NCBI GenBank assembly: GCA_016182425.1
Contig: JACPGP010000030.1
Coordinates: 19,293-83,292, forward strand
Reading direction: 5' to 3'
Origin: Candidatus Levyibacteriota bacterium
GTDB taxonomy: Bacteria; Patescibacteria; Microgenomatia; Levybacterales; UBA12049
DNA length: 64,000 bases
Each line of letters opens with the position of its first letter. Position 1 is the first letter of the stretch. The translations under genes were made by a program, and so were the position numbers. Of the stretch, positions 57,267 through 64,000 are shown in pieces. The notes beneath the pieces are model-generated. The model saw only the letters and a list, made by a program, of their open reading frames with translations. It did not search any database and was not told the DNA's origin.

Positions 57267-58003
57267 AAATAGCACTGATTGGTTATGGTAAAATGGGACA
57301 AGAGCTTGAGCAACTAATCAAGCAAGATAAAAAGCATGAAGTTGTTTCTATAAACTATAAAAATAAAGATGATCTGCTTGATGTAAAAAACATAAGACGT
57401 GCAGACGTGGCAATTGATTTTACATCGGCTGAAATTATTTTAGATTCGATCAAAAAAATAGCGTCACTTGGGATTCCAATGGTAGTTGGCACAACAGGTT
57501 GGTATGAAAAAATTACTGATGTTGAGAAAATTGTAAAAAAGAATAAAATTGGACTAATCTATGCAAAGAATTTTTCTTTAGGAGCGAATATTTTTTTCCA
57601 GATTGTTGGATTTGCCAGTCGCCTTTTGGGCAAATATGGAAATTACGATGTAGCGGGTTTTGAGATGCATCATATCGGGAAGAAGGATAGCCCAAGTGGC
57701 ACAGCCAAAAAACTTGCAAGTATAATAATGGAAAATTTTCCTAAGAAAAAAAAGCTTGAGACGCAAAGATTAGATAGACAAATAAGAGAGGATGAGTTAC
57801 ATTTTGCATCACTGCGTGCTGGGAGATATTTTGGATATCATGAGGTACTTTTTGATAGCCTTGCTGATGAGGTAAAACTTGTCCATAGCGCACATACAAG
57901 ACGAGGATTTGCAGAGGGGGCTTTACTGGCAGCAGAATATATAAGAGGTAAGAAAGGTATTTATAGTTTTGAAGAGTTGTTTGGGAAGGGGGTGATACGG
58001 TGA
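57263..58003 (+). CDS. dapB: 4-hydroxy-tetrahydrodipicolinate reductase
   Basis: Reduces the DapA product to tetrahydrodipicolinate. The 246 residues have the Rossmann start MKIALIGYGKMGQELEQLIK, VAIDFTSAEIILDSIKKIAS, MVVGTTGWYEKI, and the catalytic EMHHIGKKDSPSGTAKKLAS. Its stop overlaps the GTG start of dapA. Confidence 0.96.
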   Translation: MKIALIGYGKMGQELEQLIKQDKKHEVVSINYKNKDDLLDVKNIRRADVAIDFTSAEIILDSIKKIASLGIPMVVGTTGWYEKITDVEKIVKKNKIGLIYAKNFSLGANIFFQIVGFASRLLGKYGNYDVAGFEMHHIGKKDSPSGTAKKLASIIMENFPKKKKLETQRLDRQIREDELHFASLRAGRYFGYHEVLFDSLADEVKLVHSAHTRRGFAEGALLAAEYIRGKKGIYSFEELFGKGVIR

Positions 58004-58884
58004 AAAAGTTTCGGGGAGCCATAACAGCTCTTGTAACACCATTTCAAAAAGGTGGTAGTGTTGATATTCACTCATTGAGGAAACTCGTGCAGTTTCAAGT
58101 GGAGAATGGTATTCATGGAATAGTCCCTTGCGGATCAACAGGGGAAGCAGCAACGCTTAATATTGATGAATACGAGTTAGTGGTTAAAACAGTGGTAAAA
58201 GAGGTAGATCGGCGTATTCCTGTTATTGCCGGGGCAGGTAGCAACGATACGTCAAAAGCAATTAAGAATTCTAAAATTGCCAAAAAGGCAGGAGTTGATG
58301 CACTGCTCCATGTGACGCCTTATTACAATAAACCAACTCCAGCAGGACTGTTGGCGCATTTTAAGGCTTTAGCTAACGCGGTTGATTTACCAATTATTCT
58401 TTATAATGTGCCGGGTCGAACTGGATCGAATGTTACGGCCCAAACTACACTTAAGATTGCCAAAGAAGTTCCACAAGTTGTTGGTGTAAAAGAAGCATCT
58501 GGGAATTTACCGCAAATGATGGAAATTATCAAGAGTGCGCCAGATGGATTTTCGGTGTTATCAGGAGATGATGTATTTACCCTGCCGCTTATGGCTGTTG
58601 GTGGACATGGCTGCATTTCGGTTGTCGCAAACGAGATGCCAAAAGAATTTTCGCAGCTTGTGAATGGCTGTTTTGATGGGGATTGGAATAGAGCAAGAGA
58701 GCTTCATTATGACATGATTAATTTGATGAATGGGAATTTTATAGAAACAAACCCGATTCCTGTAAAGACAGCGCTTTTTATGATGGGTAAAATAAAAGAA
58801 GTTTTCCGTTTGCCACTCACACCAATGGGTGAAAAAAATAAAGAAACGCTGAAAGAAATTTTGGAGAATTTAAAGCTTGTATGA
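58000..58884 (+). CDS. dapA: 4-hydroxy-tetrahydrodipicolinate synthase
   Basis: Condenses aspartate semialdehyde with pyruvate. The 294 residues include ALVTPFQKGGSVDIHSLRKL, VPCGSTGEAATLNIDEYELV, PYYNKPTPAGLLAHFKAL (Tyr), and VVGVKEASGNLPQMMEII with the Schiff-base Lys. It starts at GTG 58000, overlapping dapB by four bases, with GGGAAGGGGGTG as Shine-Dalgarno region. Confidence 0.97.
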   Translation: MKKFRGAITALVTPFQKGGSVDIHSLRKLVQFQVENGIHGIVPCGSTGEAATLNIDEYELVVKTVVKEVDRRIPVIAGAGSNDTSKAIKNSKIAKKAGVDALLHVTPYYNKPTPAGLLAHFKALANAVDLPIILYNVPGRTGSNVTAQTTLKIAKEVPQVVGVKEASGNLPQMMEIIKSAPDGFSVLSGDDVFTLPLMAVGGHGCISVVANEMPKEFSQLVNGCFDGDWNRARELHYDMINLMNGNFIETNPIPVKTALFMMGKIKEVFRLPLTPMGEKNKETLKEILENLKLV

Positions 58885-59954
58885 AAAAGATCCCTGTTGG
58901 AATTTTAGGTGCAACCGGCATGGTTGGTCAACGTTTTGTCACGCTGCTTGCGAATCATCCGTGGTTTGAGATTGTTTGTGTTGCCGCATCCCCTAAATCT
59001 GCAGGTAAAACCTACCAAGAAGCAGTTGCAAATCGTTGGGTCATGGAGAAGGAAATCCCAAATAATATAGCAAATCTTCGTGTTTTAGCAGTGGAGACAG
59101 ATAAGGAGAGTATTGTAAAACAAGTAGTATTTGTATTTTCTGCTTTGGATATGGAAAAAGATGATATTAGAAGAATCGAAAACGACTATGCAAAATATGT
59201 TCCTGTTGTTTCAAACAATTCAGCGCATCGCTGGAGCGATGATGTGCCAATGATCATGCCAGAAATTAATGCCAATCATCTCTCAATTATTCCCAGACAA
59301 CAGAAAAATCACGGATGGAAGAATGGATTTATTGTGGTAAAACCAAATTGTTCGATCCAATCATATGTGCCGCTTATCACACCGCTTTTTGCTTTTGGGC
59401 CCAAAAAAGTAGTTGTGACGACACTGCAGGCAGTTTCAGGAGCCGGAAGAACCCTTAATAATTGGCCGGAAATGCAGGAAAACGTTATTCCTTACATTGG
59501 CGGCGAAGAAGAAAAGTCTGAAAAAGAGCCAATGAAGATTTGGGGAAAGATAGAGGGAGAGAAGATTGTCCCAACAGACAAACCCCCTATTACGGCAACC
59601 TGCATTAGGGTACCTGTTGAGGATGGACATATGGCGTCTATTTTTGTGTCATTTGAAAAAAAACCTGCCCCGCAAGAAATTATATCTGCCTGGCGATCAT
59701 TCGATCCATTGAAGGATATTGATTTACCATCTGCGCCCCACCCTTTTATTACTGTATTTGAAGAAGAAAATAGACCGCAGACTCATCTGGATCGCGATAT
59801 TGGAAAAGGCATGGGGATTAGCGTTGGAAGATTACGAGAAGACAGCATATTTGATTACAAGTTTATTGGGCTTTCTCACAACACAATCCGCGGCGCGGCA
59901 GGAGGCGCAATCCTCACAGCAGAACTGTTAAAGACAAAGGGTTTCATTAAGTAA
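58881..59954 (+). CDS. asd: Aspartate-semialdehyde dehydrogenase, archaeal/fungal-type
   Basis: Reduces aspartyl phosphate to the semialdehyde. The 357 residues start MKKIPVGILGATGMVGQRFV and carry the active-site VVKPNCSIQSYVPLITPL (Cys) and RVPVEDGHMASIFVSFEKKP (His). The GMVGQRF form and the long insert resemble the archaeal/fungal subclass rather than the common bacterial one. It overlaps dapA by four bases; dapL follows after one base. Confidence 0.95.
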   Translation: MKKIPVGILGATGMVGQRFVTLLANHPWFEIVCVAASPKSAGKTYQEAVANRWVMEKEIPNNIANLRVLAVETDKESIVKQVVFVFSALDMEKDDIRRIENDYAKYVPVVSNNSAHRWSDDVPMIMPEINANHLSIIPRQQKNHGWKNGFIVVKPNCSIQSYVPLITPLFAFGPKKVVVTTLQAVSGAGRTLNNWPEMQENVIPYIGGEEEKSEKEPMKIWGKIEGEKIVPTDKPPITATCIRVPVEDGHMASIFVSFEKKPAPQEIISAWRSFDPLKDIDLPSAPHPFITVFEEENRPQTHLDRDIGKGMGISVGRLREDSIFDYKFIGLSHNTIRGAAGGAILTAELLKTKGFIK

Positions 59955-59955
59955 C

Positions 59956-61149
59956 ATGGCAACAATTAATAGTAATTATGATAGGCTCAAGGCCAGCTAT
60001 CTTTTTTCGGAGATTGCAAAACGAGCAAAAGCTTTTGCGGAAAAACACCCAGGAGCAAAAGTTATGCGGCTTGGTATTGGGAATACCACCGAAGCCCTAA
60101 CTCCAACAGTGTTAAAAGATTTAATAAAGGGTGTAGAAAAATTAGGAGATGTAAAAACGTATACTGGATATGGTGATGAACAAGGAGACATAAGACTTCG
60201 GTCTGCATTAGTGGAGTTTTATAAAAAGAGAAGAATTACAGTAACACCGCAAGAAATTTTTATAAGCGACGGTGCAAAGCCAGATACTGCAAACATTCAA
60301 TCTATTTTTGGACAAAATAATATTGTGGCAGTTTTCGATCCTGCATATCCGGTGTATGTTGACAGCGCAATTATCGGAGGGAAAAAGATTGTTTATATGC
60401 CATGTAGGAAAGAAAATGGTTTTATCCCAGATGTTCCTAAAAGAAAGGTAGATATTATCTATATTTGTAGTCCAAACAATCCAACAGGCGCTGTTGCCAC
60501 AAAAAAACAACTAGAAGACTTTGTTGATTATGCAACAAGAAATAAAGCAGTTATCATTTTTGATGCTGCCTATGCAGAATATATTACAGACAAAAATCTT
60601 CCCAAAAGCATTTACGAAATTCCAGGTGGTAAAGAGTGTGCAATAGAAATAAATAGTTTTTCTAAATGGGCAGGGTTTACTGGCGTTCGGCTTGGATGGA
60701 GTGTAGTACCTATGGCTTTAGTTATAGAAGGGACAGAAAAAGGAAAAATAAATAGTCTTTGGAATAGACGCCAAACAACGATGTTTAACGGCGCATCAAA
60801 TATTGCCCAAGTTGGAGGCCTTGCGGTTTTATCAAAAGAAGGACAAAAAGAGTGTAGGCAACTTGTTTCTTACTATATGGAAAATGCCAAAATTATTAAA
60901 TCTAGTTTAACAAAGTTGGGTTTAAAAGTTTTTGGCGGAGAAAATGCGCCGTATATTTGGGTGAAAACTCCACATAATATGAGTTCGTGGGATTTCTTTG
61001 ATCGGTTATTAAACGAAACACATGTTGTTGTAACGCCAGGATCTGGTTTTGGTCCGCATGGAGAAGGATATATTCGTTTAAGCGCATTTGGTAAAAGAGC
61101 CGATATTGAAAAGGCAGTAGAGAATATTAAAAAAAACCTCAAAATATGA
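59956..61149 (+). CDS. dapL: LL-diaminopimelate aminotransferase
   Basis: Converts tetrahydrodipicolinate and glutamate directly to LL-diaminopimelate, bypassing the acylated DapD/C/E route. The 397 residues have RLGIGNTTEALTPTVLKDLI, GYGDEQGDIRLRSALVEFYK and the PLP lysine in INSFSKWAGFTGVRLGWSVV. PNNPTGAVATKKQLEDFVDY is the typical aminotransferase motif. It lies one base after asd and overlaps lysA by four bases. Product identity fits its position between DapB and LysA. Confidence 0.95.
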   Translation: MATINSNYDRLKASYLFSEIAKRAKAFAEKHPGAKVMRLGIGNTTEALTPTVLKDLIKGVEKLGDVKTYTGYGDEQGDIRLRSALVEFYKKRRITVTPQEIFISDGAKPDTANIQSIFGQNNIVAVFDPAYPVYVDSAIIGGKKIVYMPCRKENGFIPDVPKRKVDIIYICSPNNPTGAVATKKQLEDFVDYATRNKAVIIFDAAYAEYITDKNLPKSIYEIPGGKECAIEINSFSKWAGFTGVRLGWSVVPMALVIEGTEKGKINSLWNRRQTTMFNGASNIAQVGGLAVLSKEGQKECRQLVSYYMENAKIIKSSLTKLGLKVFGGENAPYIWVKTPHNMSSWDFFDRLLNETHVVVTPGSGFGPHGEGYIRLSAFGKRADIEKAVENIKKNLKI

Positions 61150-62396
61150 CCAAAAAAATTCTTCCTTTTTCAAAATCTCAGATGGAAAAAATTATCAAAG
61201 AATATCCAACACCGTTTCATATATATGACGGAAAGGGTATCAGAAAGAATGCAAAGAAATTATATGAAGCCTTCAGTTGGATTAGTGGTTTCAAAAACTA
61301 TTTTGCTGTCAAGGCAAATCCAAATCCACACATAATTAAAATAGTAAAAGAGGAGGGAATGGGAGTTGATTGTAGTTCGTTAACAGAGCTTATTCTTGCC
61401 GAAAAACTTGGATTTAGAGGAGAGGAAATTATGTTTTCTTCCAATGAAACACATTACCGTGAATTTCAAAAAGCAAAACAGTTAGGGGCGATTATTAATT
61501 TAGATGATATCACCCTCTTGCCATATTTAGAAAAGTATGCAGGTTTACCAAAACTTCTTTGTTTTCGTTACAATCCAGGACCCCTACGGGAAGGAAATAG
61601 GTTTATCGGTAATCCAAAAGAAGCAAAATTTGGTATGACAAAAAAACAATTATTTGATGGGTATAAAATTGCACGGGATAAAGGTGTGAAGCGTTTTGGA
61701 TTACATACTATGGTTGTTTCAAACGAACTTGATCCAACAGCTCATATAGAAACAGCAGTAATGCTTTTTGATTTAATAGTCGAATTATCAAAAAAACTCG
61801 GTATTAAATTTGAGTTTGTAAATTTAGGTGGCGGCATTGGTATTCCCTATAAACCAGAGCAAAAAGCCGTTGATTATGTATTTTTGTCAAAAGAAATAAA
61901 TAAACTATACAAAAAGAAAATCGTTGCAAACAAGCTTGATTCGTTAAAAATAATTATGGAGAATGGACGGCTTATTGTTGGTCCCTATGGATATTTAGTA
62001 ACAACAGTTCTTCACAAAAAAGAAATTTACAAAAACTATATTGGGGTTGATAGTTGTATGGCAAATTTGATGCGGCCTGGTATGTATGGAGCATATCATC
62101 ATGAGACAATTCTTGGAAAAGAAAACAAACCGAAAAATTGTACCTACGATGTTGTAGGATCGCTTTGTGAAAACAACGATAAATTTGCCATTGACCGAAA
62201 ACTGCCAAAAGTAGATGTTGGGGATATTTTAGTTATTCATGATACCGGTGCTCACGGATACTCTATGGGTTTTCAATATAACGGTAAGCTGCGGTCGGCA
62301 GAATTATTATTAAAACCGGATGGGAAAGTAAAACTTATTAGAAGAGCAGAAACTGTTGATGATTACTTTTCCACCCTCGATTTTTCCTCTCTATAG
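61146..62396 (+). CDS. lysA: Diaminopimelate decarboxylase
   Basis: Decarboxylates meso-diaminopimelate to lysine. The 416 residues have the PLP lysine in KNYFAVKANPNPHIIKIVKE, the phosphate-binding NLGGGIGIPYKPEQ, LMRPGMYGAYHHETI and the Cys motif VVGSLCENNDKFA. It is the last gene of the operon. The DAP epimerase DapF, which makes the meso form, is not in the window. A new promoter for lysS starts about 20 bases later. Confidence 0.95.
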   Translation: MTKKILPFSKSQMEKIIKEYPTPFHIYDGKGIRKNAKKLYEAFSWISGFKNYFAVKANPNPHIIKIVKEEGMGVDCSSLTELILAEKLGFRGEEIMFSSNETHYREFQKAKQLGAIINLDDITLLPYLEKYAGLPKLLCFRYNPGPLREGNRFIGNPKEAKFGMTKKQLFDGYKIARDKGVKRFGLHTMVVSNELDPTAHIETAVMLFDLIVELSKKLGIKFEFVNLGGGIGIPYKPEQKAVDYVFLSKEINKLYKKKIVANKLDSLKIIMENGRLIVGPYGYLVTTVLHKKEIYKNYIGVDSCMANLMRPGMYGAYHHETILGKENKPKNCTYDVVGSLCENNDKFAIDRKLPKVDVGDILVIHDTGAHGYSMGFQYNGKLRSAELLLKPDGKVKLIRRAETVDDYFSTLDFSSL

Positions 62397-62413
62397 TCCT
62401 CGTACCAAGAACT

Positions 62414-62422
62414 TGTTATAAT
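62414..62422 (+). promoter_or_regulatory. Extended -10 promoter, leaderless geometry (lysS)
   Basis: TGTTATAAT, exactly six bases before the ATG at 62429. Confidence 0.6.
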
Positions 62423-62428
62423 GCATTT

Positions 62429-64000
62429 ATGTTTTGGGCAGATAAGCTTTTGGGTGATGTAACAGGAAAACAGGTTATCAATGACTCATGGACACCATCT
62501 GGCATGGTGCATATGGGATCGTTAAAAGGCCCTGTTATTCATGACACTCTGTATAGAATTCTTAAAGAAAAAGGGATAGATGTTACTTTTTTGTACGGAT
62601 TTGATGATGCAGATCCGATTGATGGATTACCTTCAGAACTGCAAAAATCTCACAGTCAATATTTAGGTATGCCACTTTTTAAGGCACCTTCTCCGGATGA
62701 GAATGGTTCATTCGGTGATTATTTTGGAAATAAAATGAAAGCGCTTTTAGATGAACTGGAGATAAAACCAGATAGATTATATAAAACAAGTGAATTGTAT
62801 AAAAATGGAACGTTTAATAAAGCAATCTCATTTGTTTTAGATCATGTGCAAGAAATTAGAAAGGTCTATGAGAACATGTATAAAAAAACAATTCCACAAA
62901 CTTGGTATCCATTGCAAGTTATATGCCCAAATTGCGGTAAACTTGGTACAACAAAAGTTATAGGTTGGAATGGGGAAGATGTTACATTTAATTGTGAATT
63001 AAATTTAGTTAAATGGGCACAGGGGTGTGGTAATACAGGAATTTTAAACCCTTTAGATGGAAATAGTAAAATGCCATGGAAAGTTGAGTGGGCAGCAAAA
63101 TGGTGGACGTTTGGTGTAACCATTGAGAGTGCTGGAAAAGATCATGGATCTGCAGGTGGTTCGTATGATGTTGCAATGAATATTGTTAAAGACGTTTTCA
63201 AAGCAAAACCGCCATTAAAGCTCGTCTATGAATTTTTTCTATCCGGTGGTAAAAAAATGTCTTCTTCTAAAGGACTTGGTTTAACAGGAGAAGAATTGTT
63301 GGAATTAATGCCACCACAAGTAGTTAGGTTTTTCATGACTTGGACAAAACCAAGCATAGCAACAGAATTTGATCCGAATAATCCGAGCAGCATTTATAAA
63401 ATTTTTGATTTATATTTTTGGTCAGGTCAAGATGCAAAAATTGATAAGGAAGAAATAAAAAATGTACCAATTGTTAAGGCATATAATTTTGCTCAGATAG
63501 ACAACGTAGAAAAAGTATTGCCTATACGTTTTATTGATTTAGTAAGTTTAATGCAGATGCCAAATAGGAAAGATGAAATCAGAGAAAAACGGTTAGAAGA
63601 ATGGGTTCCATATGCAGAAAAATGGCTTGAAAAATTTGCGCCGGAGTCAGATAAATTTATAGTTCGGAAACAAATACCAGAGCAGGTAAAAAGTTTATCT
63701 GAAAATCAAAAACAATTTCTAAAAAAAATTTCAGGAGAATTAGATAAAGAATGGGACGCAGAGGAACTTCAAACAGAACTTTACGAATGGGCAAAAGAAA
63801 TAAATATTTCTTCAAAAGATGCGTTTGCAGCAATTTATATCGCGCTTATTGGAAAAGATCACGGACCAAAAGCCGCCTGGCTTATTTTGTCTCTAGATAA
63901 AGAGTTTGTGAAGAAAAGATTTGAAGAGGTTTCTTCGTCTGTCATTCTGAACTCGTTTCAGAATCTAAACGAGATGCCAAAACTTGTTCGGCATGACAAG
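62429..64000 (+). CDS. lysS: Class I lysyl-tRNA synthetase (runs off the window end)
   Basis: Charges tRNA-Lys. It is the class I form, usual in archaea and some bacteria, not the common class II enzyme. The HIGH-type motif is SGMVHMGSLKGPVIHD and the KMSKS-type motif is GGKKMSSSKGLGLTGEELLE. A zinc-like CPNCG lies near residue 170. About 524 codons are open to the window end, already near the usual length. The last 20 or so codons are encoded by a palindromic repeat element, so the C-terminus has been replaced or extended. The start lies at ATG 62429 with a leaderless promoter. Confidence 0.95.
   Translation, partial: MFWADKLLGDVTGKQVINDSWTPSGMVHMGSLKGPVIHDTLYRILKEKGIDVTFLYGFDDADPIDGLPSELQKSHSQYLGMPLFKAPSPDENGSFGDYFGNKMKALLDELEIKPDRLYKTSELYKNGTFNKAISFVLDHVQEIRKVYENMYKKTIPQTWYPLQVICPNCGKLGTTKVIGWNGEDVTFNCELNLVKWAQGCGNTGILNPLDGNSKMPWKVEWAAKWWTFGVTIESAGKDHGSAGGSYDVAMNIVKDVFKAKPPLKLVYEFFLSGGKKMSSSKGLGLTGEELLELMPPQVVRFFMTWTKPSIATEFDPNNPSSIYKIFDLYFWSGQDAKIDKEEIKNVPIVKAYNFAQIDNVEKVLPIRFIDLVSLMQMPNRKDEIREKRLEEWVPYAEKWLEKFAPESDKFIVRKQIPEQVKSLSENQKQFLKKISGELDKEWDAEELQTELYEWAKEINISSKDAFAAIYIALIGKDHGPKAAWLILSLDKEFVKKRFEEVSSSVILNSFQNLNEMPKLVRHDK
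63940..63998. repeat. Palindromic repeat element at the 3' end of lysS
   Basis: TGTCATTCTGAAC (63940-63952) and GTTCGGCATGACA (63986-63998) are imperfect terminal inverted repeats (11 of 13 pairs). Inside lies TCGTTT (63953-63958) with AAACGA (63967-63972), a perfect six-base inner stem. The TGTCATTCTGAAC...AGAATCT type is a known style of dispersed bacterial palindrome. Only one copy lies in the window, so the repeat status is inferred from its resemblance. Confidence 0.6.

Noticed and set aside
1..64000. CRISPR array, rRNA operon, IS element or prophage
   Set aside because: No regularly spaced repeats, rRNA signatures, transposase or integrase genes were seen; the BRO-N gene alone does not make a prophage.

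Overview
The window looks like a chromosome segment of a Candidate Phyla Radiation (Patescibacteria) bacterium, probably of the Microgenomates type. The phylum call rests on several points. The S10-spc-alpha ribosomal cluster has no L30 gene between S5 and L15, a known CPR trait. Accessory proteins are short and of uncertain function. A fused archaeal-type phosphopantetheine adenylyltransferase/dephospho-CoA kinase and a class I lysyl-tRNA synthetase are present. Base composition is AT-leaning, intergenic gaps are very short, and many genes overlap by 1-20 bases. No rRNA genes, CRISPR arrays or insertion sequences were seen.

Layout. 1-2600: start of alaS (minus strand), then a three-gene cassette ending in a caspase-like protein, then an opposing JAMM-type metalloprotease-like gene. 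2600-18400: rpoB-rpoC-rpsL-rpsG, an orphan Phd antitoxin, a surface cyclophilin, fusA, a frameshifted GH18 protein, nadD-nadE, tuf-rpsJ, and a small DUF5678-like/retropepsin-like pair. 18592-35386: a small membrane protein, then the S10-spc-alpha superoperon (rplC to rpsK, rpsD, rpoA, rplQ, rplM, rpsI) with secY, adk, a UPF0200-like kinase, map, infA and rpmJ, ending in an S51 peptidase-like protein with a CysRS-type tail. 35365-48700: tRNA-Pro(GGG), recA-recX, rny, hup, an ABC-2 exporter, an AI-2E family permease, RNase P RNA, a UvrD helicase-nuclease, a flavin reductase, rmuC and a BRO-N protein. 48759-52082: a minus-strand operon vanW-like, cytidylyltransferase-like, DUF192, tsaD. 52121-62396: solute-binding protein, nucleotidyltransferase, coaD-DPCK fusion, then greA and a lysine operon lysC-dapB-dapA-asd-dapL-lysA. 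62429-64000: class I lysS, cut by the window end, with a palindromic repeat element at its 3' end.

Two expression styles recur. Many single genes have an extended -10 box (TGnTATAAT type) placed so that the predicted transcription start is the first base of the start codon; seven have exactly six bases between box and codon. These would make leaderless mRNAs. In contrast, rpoB, fusA, tuf, rplC, rplQ and greA have leaders with a hairpin plus T-run, like intrinsic terminators, just before the start codon. Operon-internal genes depend on Shine-Dalgarno sites and overlapping start/stop codons.

Best candidates for something undescribed are the caspase-like cassette at 736-1793, the DUF5678/retropepsin pair, the S51-CysRS-tail fusion, and the two leader architectures. 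The lysine genes encode a DapL-type route from aspartate with no epimerase gene in view, next to the synthetase that uses lysine.
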